A stretch of 64,000 nt of DNA from an uncultured Roseburia sp. (GTDB lineage Bacteria > Bacillota > Clostridia > Lachnospirales > Lachnospiraceae): positions 1 through 64,000 of the forward strand of contig UQNW01000019.1 in NCBI GenBank assembly GCA_900542495.1, in the 5' to 3' direction. Of the stretch, positions 17,488 to 24,774 are shown in pieces; the first letter of the stretch is position 1, and every line of letters begins with the position of its first letter. Under the pieces are notes generated by a model. That model saw only the letters and a list, made by a program, of their open reading frames with translations, did not search any database and had not been told where the DNA came from. The position numbers and the translations under genes were made by a program.

Positions 17488-18468
17488 ATGACATTATTAT
17501 TGACGTTTATCCAGAAGGCAATCGGACAGGGTGTTGCCATTTTATTTGGTGCATCCGGTGAAATTGTCACAGAAAAATCCGGTAACTTAAACCTTGGAAT
17601 CCCGGGTATTATGTACATGGGCGGTATTGCCGGACTTATGGGTGCATTTTTCTATGAAAAAAGTACCGAGACACCAAATGGTGTGATCGGGCTGTTTGTC
17701 TCCCTGTTATGCACATTGATCGCATCTGCATTTGGCGGTCTGATTTACAGTTTCCTGACGATCACACTGCGCGCAAACCAGAATGTGGTAGGTCTTGCAC
17801 TGACGACTTTTGGTGTTGGATTCGGTAATTTCTTTGGTGGTTCTATCTCCAAATTAGCAGGTGGTGTCGGACAGATCTCTGTTCAGACAACAGCAGCAGC
17901 ATACCGCACAACGATTCCCGGCTTATCCCAAATTCCGGTGATCGGTACGTTATTATTCTCATATGGATTTTTAACTTATCTGTCAATTATTGTGGCAGTT
18001 GTGATGACTTATTTTTTGAAAAAAACAAGAAAAGGACTGAATCTTAGGGCTGTCGGTGAAAGCCCGGCAACTGCGGATGCAGCAGGTATCAATGTTTCCA
18101 AATACAAATACGTTGCTACGGTAACCGGTGCAGCAATCGCAGGTCTTGGTGGACTTTATTTTGTTATGGAATATCTTGGCGGTACGTGGTCAAATAACGG
18201 ATTTGGTGACCGTGGCTGGCTTGCAATCGCACTTGTTATCCTTGCACTCTGGAATCCGGATCATGCGATCTGGGGCTCATTTGTCTTCGGTGGATTATAC
18301 ATTCTGTATATTTACCTTCCGGGATTAAACAGAGCAACACAGGAACTTGTAAAGATGCTGCCATATGTTGTGACGATCATTGTACTGATTATCACAAGCA
18401 AGCGGAATAAACAGGAAAATCAGCCGCCGGCAAGTCTCGGTGAGGCATATTTCCGTGAGGAACGATAA
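17488..18468 (+). CDS. nucleoside ABC transporter permease 2
   Basis: 326 residues with eight to ten membrane helices, RnsD/NupQ-like. The opening (FGASGEIVTEKSGNLNLGIP), the LRANQNVVGLALT stretch and the coupling loop (LRAVGESPATADAAGINVSKYK) are diagnostic of the partner permease in BMP-type nucleoside importers. GAAAGGAG precedes the ATG. It is the last gene of the operon. Confidence 0.93.
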   Translation: MTLLLTFIQKAIGQGVAILFGASGEIVTEKSGNLNLGIPGIMYMGGIAGLMGAFFYEKSTETPNGVIGLFVSLLCTLIASAFGGLIYSFLTITLRANQNVVGLALTTFGVGFGNFFGGSISKLAGGVGQISVQTTAAAYRTTIPGLSQIPVIGTLLFSYGFLTYLSIIVAVVMTYFLKKTRKGLNLRAVGESPATADAAGINVSKYKYVATVTGAAIAGLGGLYFVMEYLGGTWSNNGFGDRGWLAIALVILALWNPDHAIWGSFVFGGLYILYIYLPGLNRATQELVKMLPYVVTIIVLIITSKRNKQENQPPASLGEAYFREER

Positions 18469-18478
18469 GAAGAACAGG

Positions 18479-18521
18479 AAAAAGGGAAGCGAAGCCGCTT
18501 ATGGTGTCCGCCTCCCTTTTT
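18479..18521 (+). terminator. intrinsic terminator of the nucleoside transporter operon
   Basis: AAAGGGAAGCG (18481-18491) pairs with CGCCTCCCTTTTT (18509-18521) apart from a mismatch, with further pairable bases inside and a T-rich end. Confidence 0.7.
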
Positions 18522-18564
18522 ACTTTTATAAATAACTGGAAAAGTACGTAAATTCATGCTATAT

Positions 18565-18671
18565 TATACTTGCGTCTAAAAGGTACATCGTGATAAGATA
18601 TTAGATAGACTGCATTACGGCAAAATGAGATTTTACAGAAGATCTGCATTTTGCTTAGCGAAACAAGGAGG
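18565..18671 (+). promoter_or_regulatory. glnS promoter and leader with two competing hairpins
   Basis: A TATACT -10 is at 18565-18570; no clear -35. In the leader GCAAAATG (18620-18627) can pair with CATTTTGC (18647-18654). The same TTTTGC can instead form the small hairpin TTTTGC-TTA-GCGAAA (18649-18663) next to CAAGGAGG (to 18671). The two structures exclude each other and the second is the module seen before the nucleoside-binding gene. No T-box motif is seen. Confidence 0.5.
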
Positions 18672-18676
18672 ATATT

Positions 18677-20368
18677 ATGGAAAACGAAACTGTCTCTAAG
18701 AATTTTATTGAGCAGATGATTGATAAAGATATCGAGGAAGGACATTGTAAAGAAGTCCATACGAGATTTCCACCGGAACCAAATGGTTACCTTCACATCG
18801 GACATGCAAAGTCCATTCTTTTAAATTATGGACTGGCACAGAAATACGGCGGAAAGTTCAATCTTCGATTTGATGATACAAACCCTACAAAAGAAAAAAC
18901 AGAATTTGTAGAGGCAATCCAGTCTGATATCGAATGGCTTGGAGCTGACTGGGAAGACAGACTTTTCTTTGCATCTGATTACTTTGACCAGATGTATGAA
19001 GGTGCTGTAAAGCTGATCAAAAAAGGAAAAGCATATGTATCCGATCTCTCCGCAGAGCAGATCCGCGAATACAGGGGAACTTTGACGGAACCTGGAAAGG
19101 AAGATCCGTACAGCACACGTTCTATTGAAGAAAACCTTGCATTATTTGAAGATATGAAGAATGGCAAATTTGCAGACGGAGAGAAAGTGCTTCGTGCAAG
19201 AATTGATATGGCATCTTCTAATATCAATATGAGAGACCCGGTTATTTACCGTGTGGCACATATGACACATCACAGAACCGGTGATAAATGGTGCATCTAT
19301 CCAATGTACGATTATGCACATCCAATCGAGGATGCGATTGAGGGAATTACCCACTCTATCTGTACTTTGGAGTTCGAAGACCACAGACCACTTTATAACT
19401 GGGTTGTTGAGGAAGTCGGCAAAGATATGATCCCGAATAAGGACGAGATGCCGCCAAGACAGATTGAGTTTGCAAAATTATATTTGACAAATGTAGTAAC
19501 AGGTAAGCGTTATATCAAGCGTCTGGTAGAGGAAGGTATTGTGGACGGATGGGATGATCCTCGTCTCGTTTCCATTGCAGCATTAAGAAGAAGAGGATTC
19601 ACACCGGAATCCATTAAGATGTTTGTAGAGCTTTGCGGAATTTCAAAGGCAAACAGTTCCGTAGATTATGCAATGCTTGAGTACTGTATCCGTGAGGATC
19701 TGAAATTAAAGAAACCACGTATGATGGCAATTCTTGATCCGGTCAAGGTAGTGATCGATAATTATCCGGAAGGACAGATCGAATATCTCGATGTTGTGAA
19801 CAACCTTGAGAATGAGGAACTTGGCAGCAGAAAAGTACCATTTGGCAGAGAGATTTATATTGACCGTGAGGACTTTATGGAAGAACCACCGAAAAAGTAT
19901 TTCCGTATGTTCCCGGGCAACGAAGTTCGTCTTATGAATGCATATTTTGTAACATGTAATAGCTTTGTGAAAGACGAATATGGTAAGGTAACAGAGATTC
20001 ACTGTACTTATGATCCGGCTTCCCGTGGTGGAAACAGCCCGGACGGACGTAAGGTAAAAGGAACGATTCAGTGGGTATCTGCAGAGAAGAATGTAAAAGC
20101 AGAGATTCGTTTATATGAGAATATCGTGGATGAGGAAAAAGGTGTATACAATGAGGACGGAAGTCTGAACTTAAATCCAAATTCACTGACTGTATTAAAG
20201 GACTGCTATGTAGAGGAAAATCTTGCAGACGCGAAAGCTTATGACAGCTTCCAGTTTGTGCGTCAGGGATTCTTCTGCGTAGACGCAAAAGATTCTACAC
20301 CGGAACATCTCGTATTTAACCGGATCGTTTCGCTGAAGAGTTCATTTAAATTGCCGTCAAATAACTAA
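18677..20368 (+). CDS. glnS: glutaminyl-tRNA synthetase
   Basis: 563 residues, class I synthetase. The HIGH motif lies in PPEPNGYLHIGHAKS (about residues 34-48) and the GlnRS-type GWDDPRLVSIAALRRRGFTPE element is present, followed by the two C-terminal beta-barrel domains that read the anticodon. The position of the KMSKS-equivalent (MSKRK in many GlnRS) reads VVTGKRYIKR, keeping the lysine-arginine but not the MSK. The ATG follows AAGGAGG by five bases. It would charge tRNA-Gln directly. No other tRNA synthetase gene is adjacent. Confidence 0.94.
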   Translation: MENETVSKNFIEQMIDKDIEEGHCKEVHTRFPPEPNGYLHIGHAKSILLNYGLAQKYGGKFNLRFDDTNPTKEKTEFVEAIQSDIEWLGADWEDRLFFASDYFDQMYEGAVKLIKKGKAYVSDLSAEQIREYRGTLTEPGKEDPYSTRSIEENLALFEDMKNGKFADGEKVLRARIDMASSNINMRDPVIYRVAHMTHHRTGDKWCIYPMYDYAHPIEDAIEGITHSICTLEFEDHRPLYNWVVEEVGKDMIPNKDEMPPRQIEFAKLYLTNVVTGKRYIKRLVEEGIVDGWDDPRLVSIAALRRRGFTPESIKMFVELCGISKANSSVDYAMLEYCIREDLKLKKPRMMAILDPVKVVIDNYPEGQIEYLDVVNNLENEELGSRKVPFGREIYIDREDFMEEPPKKYFRMFPGNEVRLMNAYFVTCNSFVKDEYGKVTEIHCTYDPASRGGNSPDGRKVKGTIQWVSAEKNVKAEIRLYENIVDEEKGVYNEDGSLNLNPNSLTVLKDCYVEENLADAKAYDSFQFVRQGFFCVDAKDSTPEHLVFNRIVSLKSSFKLPSNN

Positions 20369-20408
20369 TTTACGATCAAGAAAAGCAGTCAATATTGGAG
20401 GAACGGAT

Positions 20409-21263
20409 ATGAATTTATTCAAGGGACTGGAAAAGTTCGGTCTGAAGACAGAGGGTACAGAAAATCTGTTTGAAGAAGAAAAAAGAACCAGTGCATCAAC
20501 AGAGCAGGGAGAGGCAAAAGAAGAAATACCTTCTGAGGAATCATTTCTGTTAGAAAAATCAGTGCGCTGCACTGTGTGCGATAAAGTGTTCAAAACAAAA
20601 ATGATCAAAAACGGAAGAGTGAAACGTCTCGAACCGGATTTTGATCTGAGACCAAGATTTATGTATATTGATACTTTAAAATATGATGTTGCATCATGTC
20701 CAAACTGCGGTTATACAGCAATGAACCGCTACTTTGAACATCTGTCATCGGTTCAGATCAAACTGATCAAAGAGAAAATATGTGCAAATTTTAAGCCGAC
20801 TGGTGAAGAACCGGCGGTATATGATTATGATACGGCAATCAACCGTTACAAACTCGCACTGTTTAATACTCTTGTAAAAAAAGGAAAAGCAAGTGAGAAG
20901 GCATATACCTGTCTTAAGATTTCATGGCTCTATCGTGGAAAGTTAGAGGGCATGGACGAGAAGGATGCTTCGCTGGAACAGGAACGCAGGGAGTGTCTGG
21001 AGCAGCAGGAGGCATTTTATAATCAGGCTTATGAAGGCTTTTTAAAGGCTGTATCCACAGAGATGTTCCCAATGTGCGGCATGGATCAGACAACGGTAGA
21101 TTATCTGCTTGCTGCAATGTCAAAGCATTTCAAACGTTACGATACTGCGTCCAAATGTATTTCCAGGATCATGTCTACAAGCTCTGCTTCTAAGAAGATG
21201 AAGGATCGTGCATTTGATCTGAAAGAGGAGATCATCCGGGAAATTAAGGATTCCAAAGCGTAA
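20409..21263 (+). CDS. DUF2225 family protein
   Basis: 284 residues; start behind GGAGG. After a variable N-terminus (to about residue 45) the conserved core shows two cysteine pairs (CTVC near 54 and CPNC near 99), probably a zinc site, then the YDTAINRYKLALFN and KISWLYRG segments and helical repeats like tetratricopeptides. The family is common in Bacillota and its function is unknown. It is 40 bases after glnS, probably cotranscribed, and precedes a transcription regulator. Confidence 0.85.
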   Translation: MNLFKGLEKFGLKTEGTENLFEEEKRTSASTEQGEAKEEIPSEESFLLEKSVRCTVCDKVFKTKMIKNGRVKRLEPDFDLRPRFMYIDTLKYDVASCPNCGYTAMNRYFEHLSSVQIKLIKEKICANFKPTGEEPAVYDYDTAINRYKLALFNTLVKKGKASEKAYTCLKISWLYRGKLEGMDEKDASLEQERRECLEQQEAFYNQAYEGFLKAVSTEMFPMCGMDQTTVDYLLAAMSKHFKRYDTASKCISRIMSTSSASKKMKDRAFDLKEEIIREIKDSKA

Positions 21264-21318
21264 AAGGCGGCAGGGGAAGATCAGACATCAAGAATTGGCA
21301 AAGAGTAAGAGGATTGCA

Positions 21319-22797
21319 ATGAACGAGATTATGATTGATCTGCAGGGGGGCGCGAAAGCGCCCCTTTATGAAAAAATATATGAATATATCAAAAATGAGA
21401 TTGTTGACGGTAAGATTTCCAAAGGGGAAAAATTACCGTCAACCCGTTTATTGGCAAAAAATCTGTCCGTGAGCCGCAGTACGGTGGAACTGGCATATGA
21501 CCAGCTTTTGGCAGAGGGTTATATTGAAGCAGAGCCATACCGCGGTTACTTTGTGTGTGATATTGAAGCACTCTACCAGTTGGAACAGCAGAGCCATATG
21601 CAGGAAAAACTGCAGGCAGGGCAGGACTGGCAGCCGGGATGGAAAACTGAGATAAAACATGGAGCAGGATCTTCAAAACAGAAGGAAATTGATTTTTCCC
21701 CTTACACGATCGATACGCAGAATTTTCCGTACAATGTCTGGCGGAAACTGCATAAAAATGTCCTGCTTGATGACAGGGAAGAAATTCTTTTGTCGGGAGA
21801 TGGACAGGGAGATTACGAACTGCGCATGGCAATTGCAGATTATCTTCATCAGGCAAGAGGTGTGAATTGTGTCGCAGAACAGATCATAATCGGCGCAGGT
21901 AATGAATATTTAGAACTTCTGCTTGCGCAGGTGTTAGGGGAAAAGAAGACCGTACTGATGGATGATCCGACTTATCTGCAGGCGTACCGCACTTTTTCCA
22001 ATATGGGTTATCTGGTGAAAAATATTCCGGCAGAGCAGGTGAGTATGTCAATCGAGGCGGTGCGCAGGGAAAACGCAGATATCTTATATGTTATGCCGTC
22101 ACACCAGTTTCCTTTGGGAACAGTCATGCCTTTAAAACAGCGGCTGGAACTTTTAAAATGGGCATCGGAGAAAGAAGGCAGATATCTGATCGAGGATGAT
22201 CATGACAGTGAGTACCGTTATAAAGGAAAGCCGATCCCGTCACTGCAGAGTATCGATCACGAGGAAAAGGTGATATATCTGGGTACTTTTTCAAAAAGTA
22301 TTGCGCCGTCCCTGCGAATTAGCTACATGGTTCTTCCGTTGCATTTGTTAAAAAAATATCAGGAATCATGCAGCTTCTATTCCACAACCGTTTCGAAGAT
22401 TCAGCAGGAAGTATTGCGGGAATTCATCCGGGGAGGATACTTTGGCAGACATTTAAATAAAATGCGTGGAATTTATAAAAACAAGCATGATTTTTTAGTC
22501 GGCGAATTGAAGAAAAAAAACTGGGTGGAGAATATTGCAGGGGATAATGCAGGACTGCATGTGCTTGTGCAGGTGAACACAACGCTTACAGAGGAAGAAA
22601 TCTGTAAAAAAGCCTCAGAGCGCGGAATTCGTCTTATGGGTATCAGAGAGCATTATATTCACACTCCGCCGGAGGGAAAACCGGTACTCTTGTTAGGATA
22701 TGGAAAACCGGACGAACAGGAAATACAAAAAGGACTGGAAGTGCTTGAAAGTATTATAAGCAATCATGAAAAAGAAAACTGTACAAACGAAATATGA
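21319..22797 (+). CDS. MocR/PdxR-type GntR regulator with aminotransferase domain
   Basis: Start chosen at ATG 21319, with AAGAGGA upstream, giving 492 residues; a TTG at 21295 is less likely. Residues 8-75 form a GntR winged helix (KISKGEKLPSTRLLAKNLSVSRSTVELAYDQL-type region). About 120-490 is a fold-type I aminotransferase domain with IEDDHDSEY and the PLP-lysine motif GTFSKSIAPSLR. Family members use PLP as effector and regulate PLP, GABA, taurine or other amine genes. No target gene is adjacent, so the regulon is unknown. The last codons lie inside a repeated terminator-like element. Confidence 0.9.
   Translation: MNEIMIDLQGGAKAPLYEKIYEYIKNEIVDGKISKGEKLPSTRLLAKNLSVSRSTVELAYDQLLAEGYIEAEPYRGYFVCDIEALYQLEQQSHMQEKLQAGQDWQPGWKTEIKHGAGSSKQKEIDFSPYTIDTQNFPYNVWRKLHKNVLLDDREEILLSGDGQGDYELRMAIADYLHQARGVNCVAEQIIIGAGNEYLELLLAQVLGEKKTVLMDDPTYLQAYRTFSNMGYLVKNIPAEQVSMSIEAVRRENADILYVMPSHQFPLGTVMPLKQRLELLKWASEKEGRYLIEDDHDSEYRYKGKPIPSLQSIDHEEKVIYLGTFSKSIAPSLRISYMVLPLHLLKKYQESCSFYSTTVSKIQQEVLREFIRGGYFGRHLNKMRGIYKNKHDFLVGELKKKNWVENIAGDNAGLHVLVQVNTTLTEEEICKKASERGIRLMGIREHYIHTPPEGKPVLLLGYGKPDEQEIQKGLEVLESIISNHEKENCTNEI
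21347..21364 (+). promoter_or_regulatory. GC-rich GAAA-tetraloop hairpin inside the 5' coding region
   Basis: GGGGCGC (21347-21353), GAAA loop, GCGCCCC (21358-21364): seven G-C pairs closed by a GNRA tetraloop, then TTT. It starts 28 bases after the A of the regulator's ATG. It stands out in this AT-leaning sequence and could slow initiation or attenuate transcription of its own gene. Confidence 0.45.
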
Positions 22798-22855
22798 TAT
22801 TCCTGTTCGCAAAGCTCACAAAGGAAATCATATTTGTTTGTACGATTTTTCTTTT
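22775..22855 (+). repeat. terminator-like palindromic repeat, copy 1
   Basis: Arms 22781-22803 and 22823-22843 pair almost completely, followed by GATTTTTCTTTTT. The loop-proximal part, beginning TTCCTGTTCGCA and ending CTCACAAAGGAA, is shared nearly base for base with copy 2 at 24.7 kb (opposite strand). It contains the final codons and stop of the MocR gene and acts as its terminator. Confidence 0.8.
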
Positions 22856-22953
22856 TATTTATGCAGTGACTGACTTGTGCACAGACTTTGATATCTGCCC
22901 TGCTTTATGTTATGAATGTAGCTACAAAATCTGCCTGATTTACGATATATAAA

Positions 22954-22981
22954 TTGACAAGTTACATATATGATATAAGAT
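22954..22981 (+). promoter_or_regulatory. promoter of the 33-residue peptide gene
   Basis: A perfect TTGACA (22954-22959) is followed after 16 bases by TAAGAT (22976-22981), 36 bases before the peptide's ATG. Confidence 0.5.
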
Positions 22982-23016
22982 ATTATTATACAAATCGTAA
23001 GTTGGAGGAAACTTAT

Positions 23017-23118
23017 ATGTTTGATTTTATTATTAATCTATTTGCTGAGATTGCTGATTTCTTTATTACTTTTTGGGCAGACAATGTTATTGATAAGTTT
23101 GCGAAAAGAAAGAAGTAA
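23017..23118 (+). CDS. 33-residue amphipathic hydrophobic peptide
   Basis: ATG at 23017 with TTGGAGG eight bases upstream and a promoter before it. The product is 33 residues: a start MFDFIINLFAEIADFF, a middle with one tryptophan (FITFWADN) and a lysine/arginine-rich end (AKRKK). Acidic residues recur every three to five positions among aromatic and aliphatic ones, giving an amphipathic helix that could insert in a membrane. The layout recalls small membrane toxins or membrane-anchored regulators, but no antitoxin RNA was identified. Function not assigned. Confidence 0.6.
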   Translation: MFDFIINLFAEIADFFITFWADNVIDKFAKRKK

Positions 23119-23310
23119 CTTCCAGTCTGTTTTACGTAGGTATTTTTGCCATTGAGGCTTAAATATAAATATTTATTTTAAGGAGAGTGCTTTTTGATCA
23201 AGTACAACACAATGGAGATTGTAGCGTAACCGGGAGGTTGCGGATACAGTCAAACACAACCTCCCGCAGGAATGCAGTTGAAGTTAACAACATTCAGGAG
23301 GAAATAAAGA
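23119..23310 (+). other. non-coding stretch with a 10-bp perfect hairpin
   Basis: CGGGAGGTTG (23231-23240) pairs perfectly with CAACCTCCCG (23257-23266). No T run follows. Before it, AAGGAG and a TTG at 23194 open only a 12-codon frame, possibly a leader or the head of a lost gene. The hairpin may be a leader structure of the decayed GNAT gene. Confidence 0.4.
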
Positions 23311-23883
23311 ATGAATAAAAATAACATTACAATACGTTTGGAGAAAAAAGAAGAATACCGAGAAGTAGAAAACCTTGTAAGAGAATCATTTTGGAATGTG
23401 TACCGTCCGGGTTGCCTGGAGCATTTTGTTCTGAATCAGTTGTGAAATAATCCTGACTTCATTGCAGAATTGGATTATGTGATGGAGCTTAATGGAAAGC
23501 TGATTGGACAGAACATTTTCATGAAAGCGGTGATCAAGGCTGATGACGGGAGCAATATTCCAATCTTGACCATGGGGCCTATCTGCATCACACCAGAGCT
23601 TAAGAGAAATGGATATGGCAAGGTGTTGCTGGACTATTCTCTTGATCAGGCTGCAAAGATGGGATTCGGTGCAGTGTGTTTTGAAGGTAACATTGACTTC
23701 TATGGAAAGAGTGGATTCACCTATGCTAGCGAATTCGGTATTCGTTATCATGGACTTCCAGAGGGTGAAGAAGCATCGTTCTTCCTTTGCAAAGAGTTGA
23801 TTCCGGGTTATTTAGATGGCATAACTGGAGAGTATGAAACAACTACAGGAAAGATATTCCTGCGTGCTTATCCGCGGAAATAA
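23311..23883 (+). pseudogene. GNAT N-acetyltransferase with in-frame stop and altered C-terminus
   Basis: AGGAGG precedes the ATG at 23311. The frame encodes a recognisable acetyltransferase, but codon 45 is TGA (23443-23445), probably from CGA, since the same frame continues at once into PDFIAELDYVMELNGKLIGQN and the acetyl-CoA region TMGPICITPELKRNGYGKVLL, then GFTYASEFGIRYH and ELIPGYLDGITG. After about 23840 the frame runs into sequence that belongs, in another frame, to the next gene, so the last residues are foreign. Two independent lesions indicate a pseudogene; the 3' part could still be translated from an internal start but would lack the N-terminal strand. Confidence 0.8.
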
Positions 23884-24541
23884 AGAAGAATATTGGATAA
23901 CACATAGAAAGAATGCTTGTGAAATATGGAAAGATGGGAAAACAACAACAGGAATATTAAAATACGTATACAATCAACTAAATGACGATGACATTGATAT
24001 GTTTGAAGCTATGCCAATAGAAATGACACTAAAATATGATGGATTGCCACGATTTACAATCTGCCATGGTTCTCCTTTCAAGGTCAATCAAAGCATGCGT
24101 CCAGACTATGAGTATATTGATAATTTGCTTGAGAATGTGCTGGGCAATCTGATAATATGTGGTCACTTTCATATTCAGACTGATTATGTTAGAAACAATG
24201 TTCGAGTAATCAATCCCGGTGCTGTAGGAGTGGCGTTACATAGTAATAGTTTAGCTCAATTCATGACACTTACTGGAAAGGACGGACATTGGGAACCTCA
24301 GTTTTTTTCTGTAGGCTATGACGTAGATAAGGTCATTAATGAAATGGAGGCAGAACGATTGAATTTTAAAGCCCCTGGTTGGTTTAGAATGACAAAAAAT
24401 CTGTTAACTACTGGCGAAAAATCAATAGTTAACTTTATTTCAGAGGTGCAACAAGTTTATTACAAGGAGACAGGGATATCGGATTATAGATTAATTCCAG
24501 AAGCATTTTGGGATAAAACCCTGACTCGACTTGGAATATAA
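23834..24541 (+). pseudogene. metallophosphoesterase lacking its N-terminal third
   Basis: The 235-residue frame begins in the middle of a calcineurin-like phosphoesterase. It keeps RGNKEEYW (GNHE-like), CHGSP, CGHFHIQ (GHxH) and INPGAVG, the later metal-binding blocks. The opening DxH and GDxxD motifs that should precede them are missing, so the dinuclear metal site cannot be complete. Homology begins at about LQERYSCVLIRGN, directly after the end of the acetyltransferase homology, which marks a deletion junction near 23835-23845. The ATG at 23834 is probably accidental. Confidence 0.75.
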
Positions 24542-24686
24542 TGAATAACAGATTCCAGTTTTTGAAACTGAATAATAGGAAACTGCAAAATGGTAAGAGA
24601 AATGCTTCCTCTTGCAGAAATATATGTGTATGAAGATGACAATACCAAGAGCAGATTTAACAAGTCATCCTCAGTGTAAATGAAAT

Positions 24687-24770
24687 AAAAATGGTACAGA
24701 CAAATACGACTTCCTTTGTGAGTTCTGCGAACAGGAACATCATATTTTGTCTGTACCATTTTTATTTTTA
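24687..24770 (-). repeat. terminator-like palindromic repeat, copy 2 (inverted)
   Basis: Arms 24693-24714 and about 24734-24757 pair. Read on the minus strand it matches copy 1 along almost its whole length, including the loop TTCCTGTTCGCA and CTCACAAAGGAA. It sits five bases past the argG stop and should terminate argG, with T-rich sequence on both sides making it bidirectional. Confidence 0.8.
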
Positions 24771-24774
24771 AGAT

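Noticed and set aside
23443..23445. TGA in the GNAT gene read as selenocysteine
   Set aside because: The site is not a redox position in GNAT enzymes, no clear SECIS-like hairpin follows, and the gene is damaged at its other end too.
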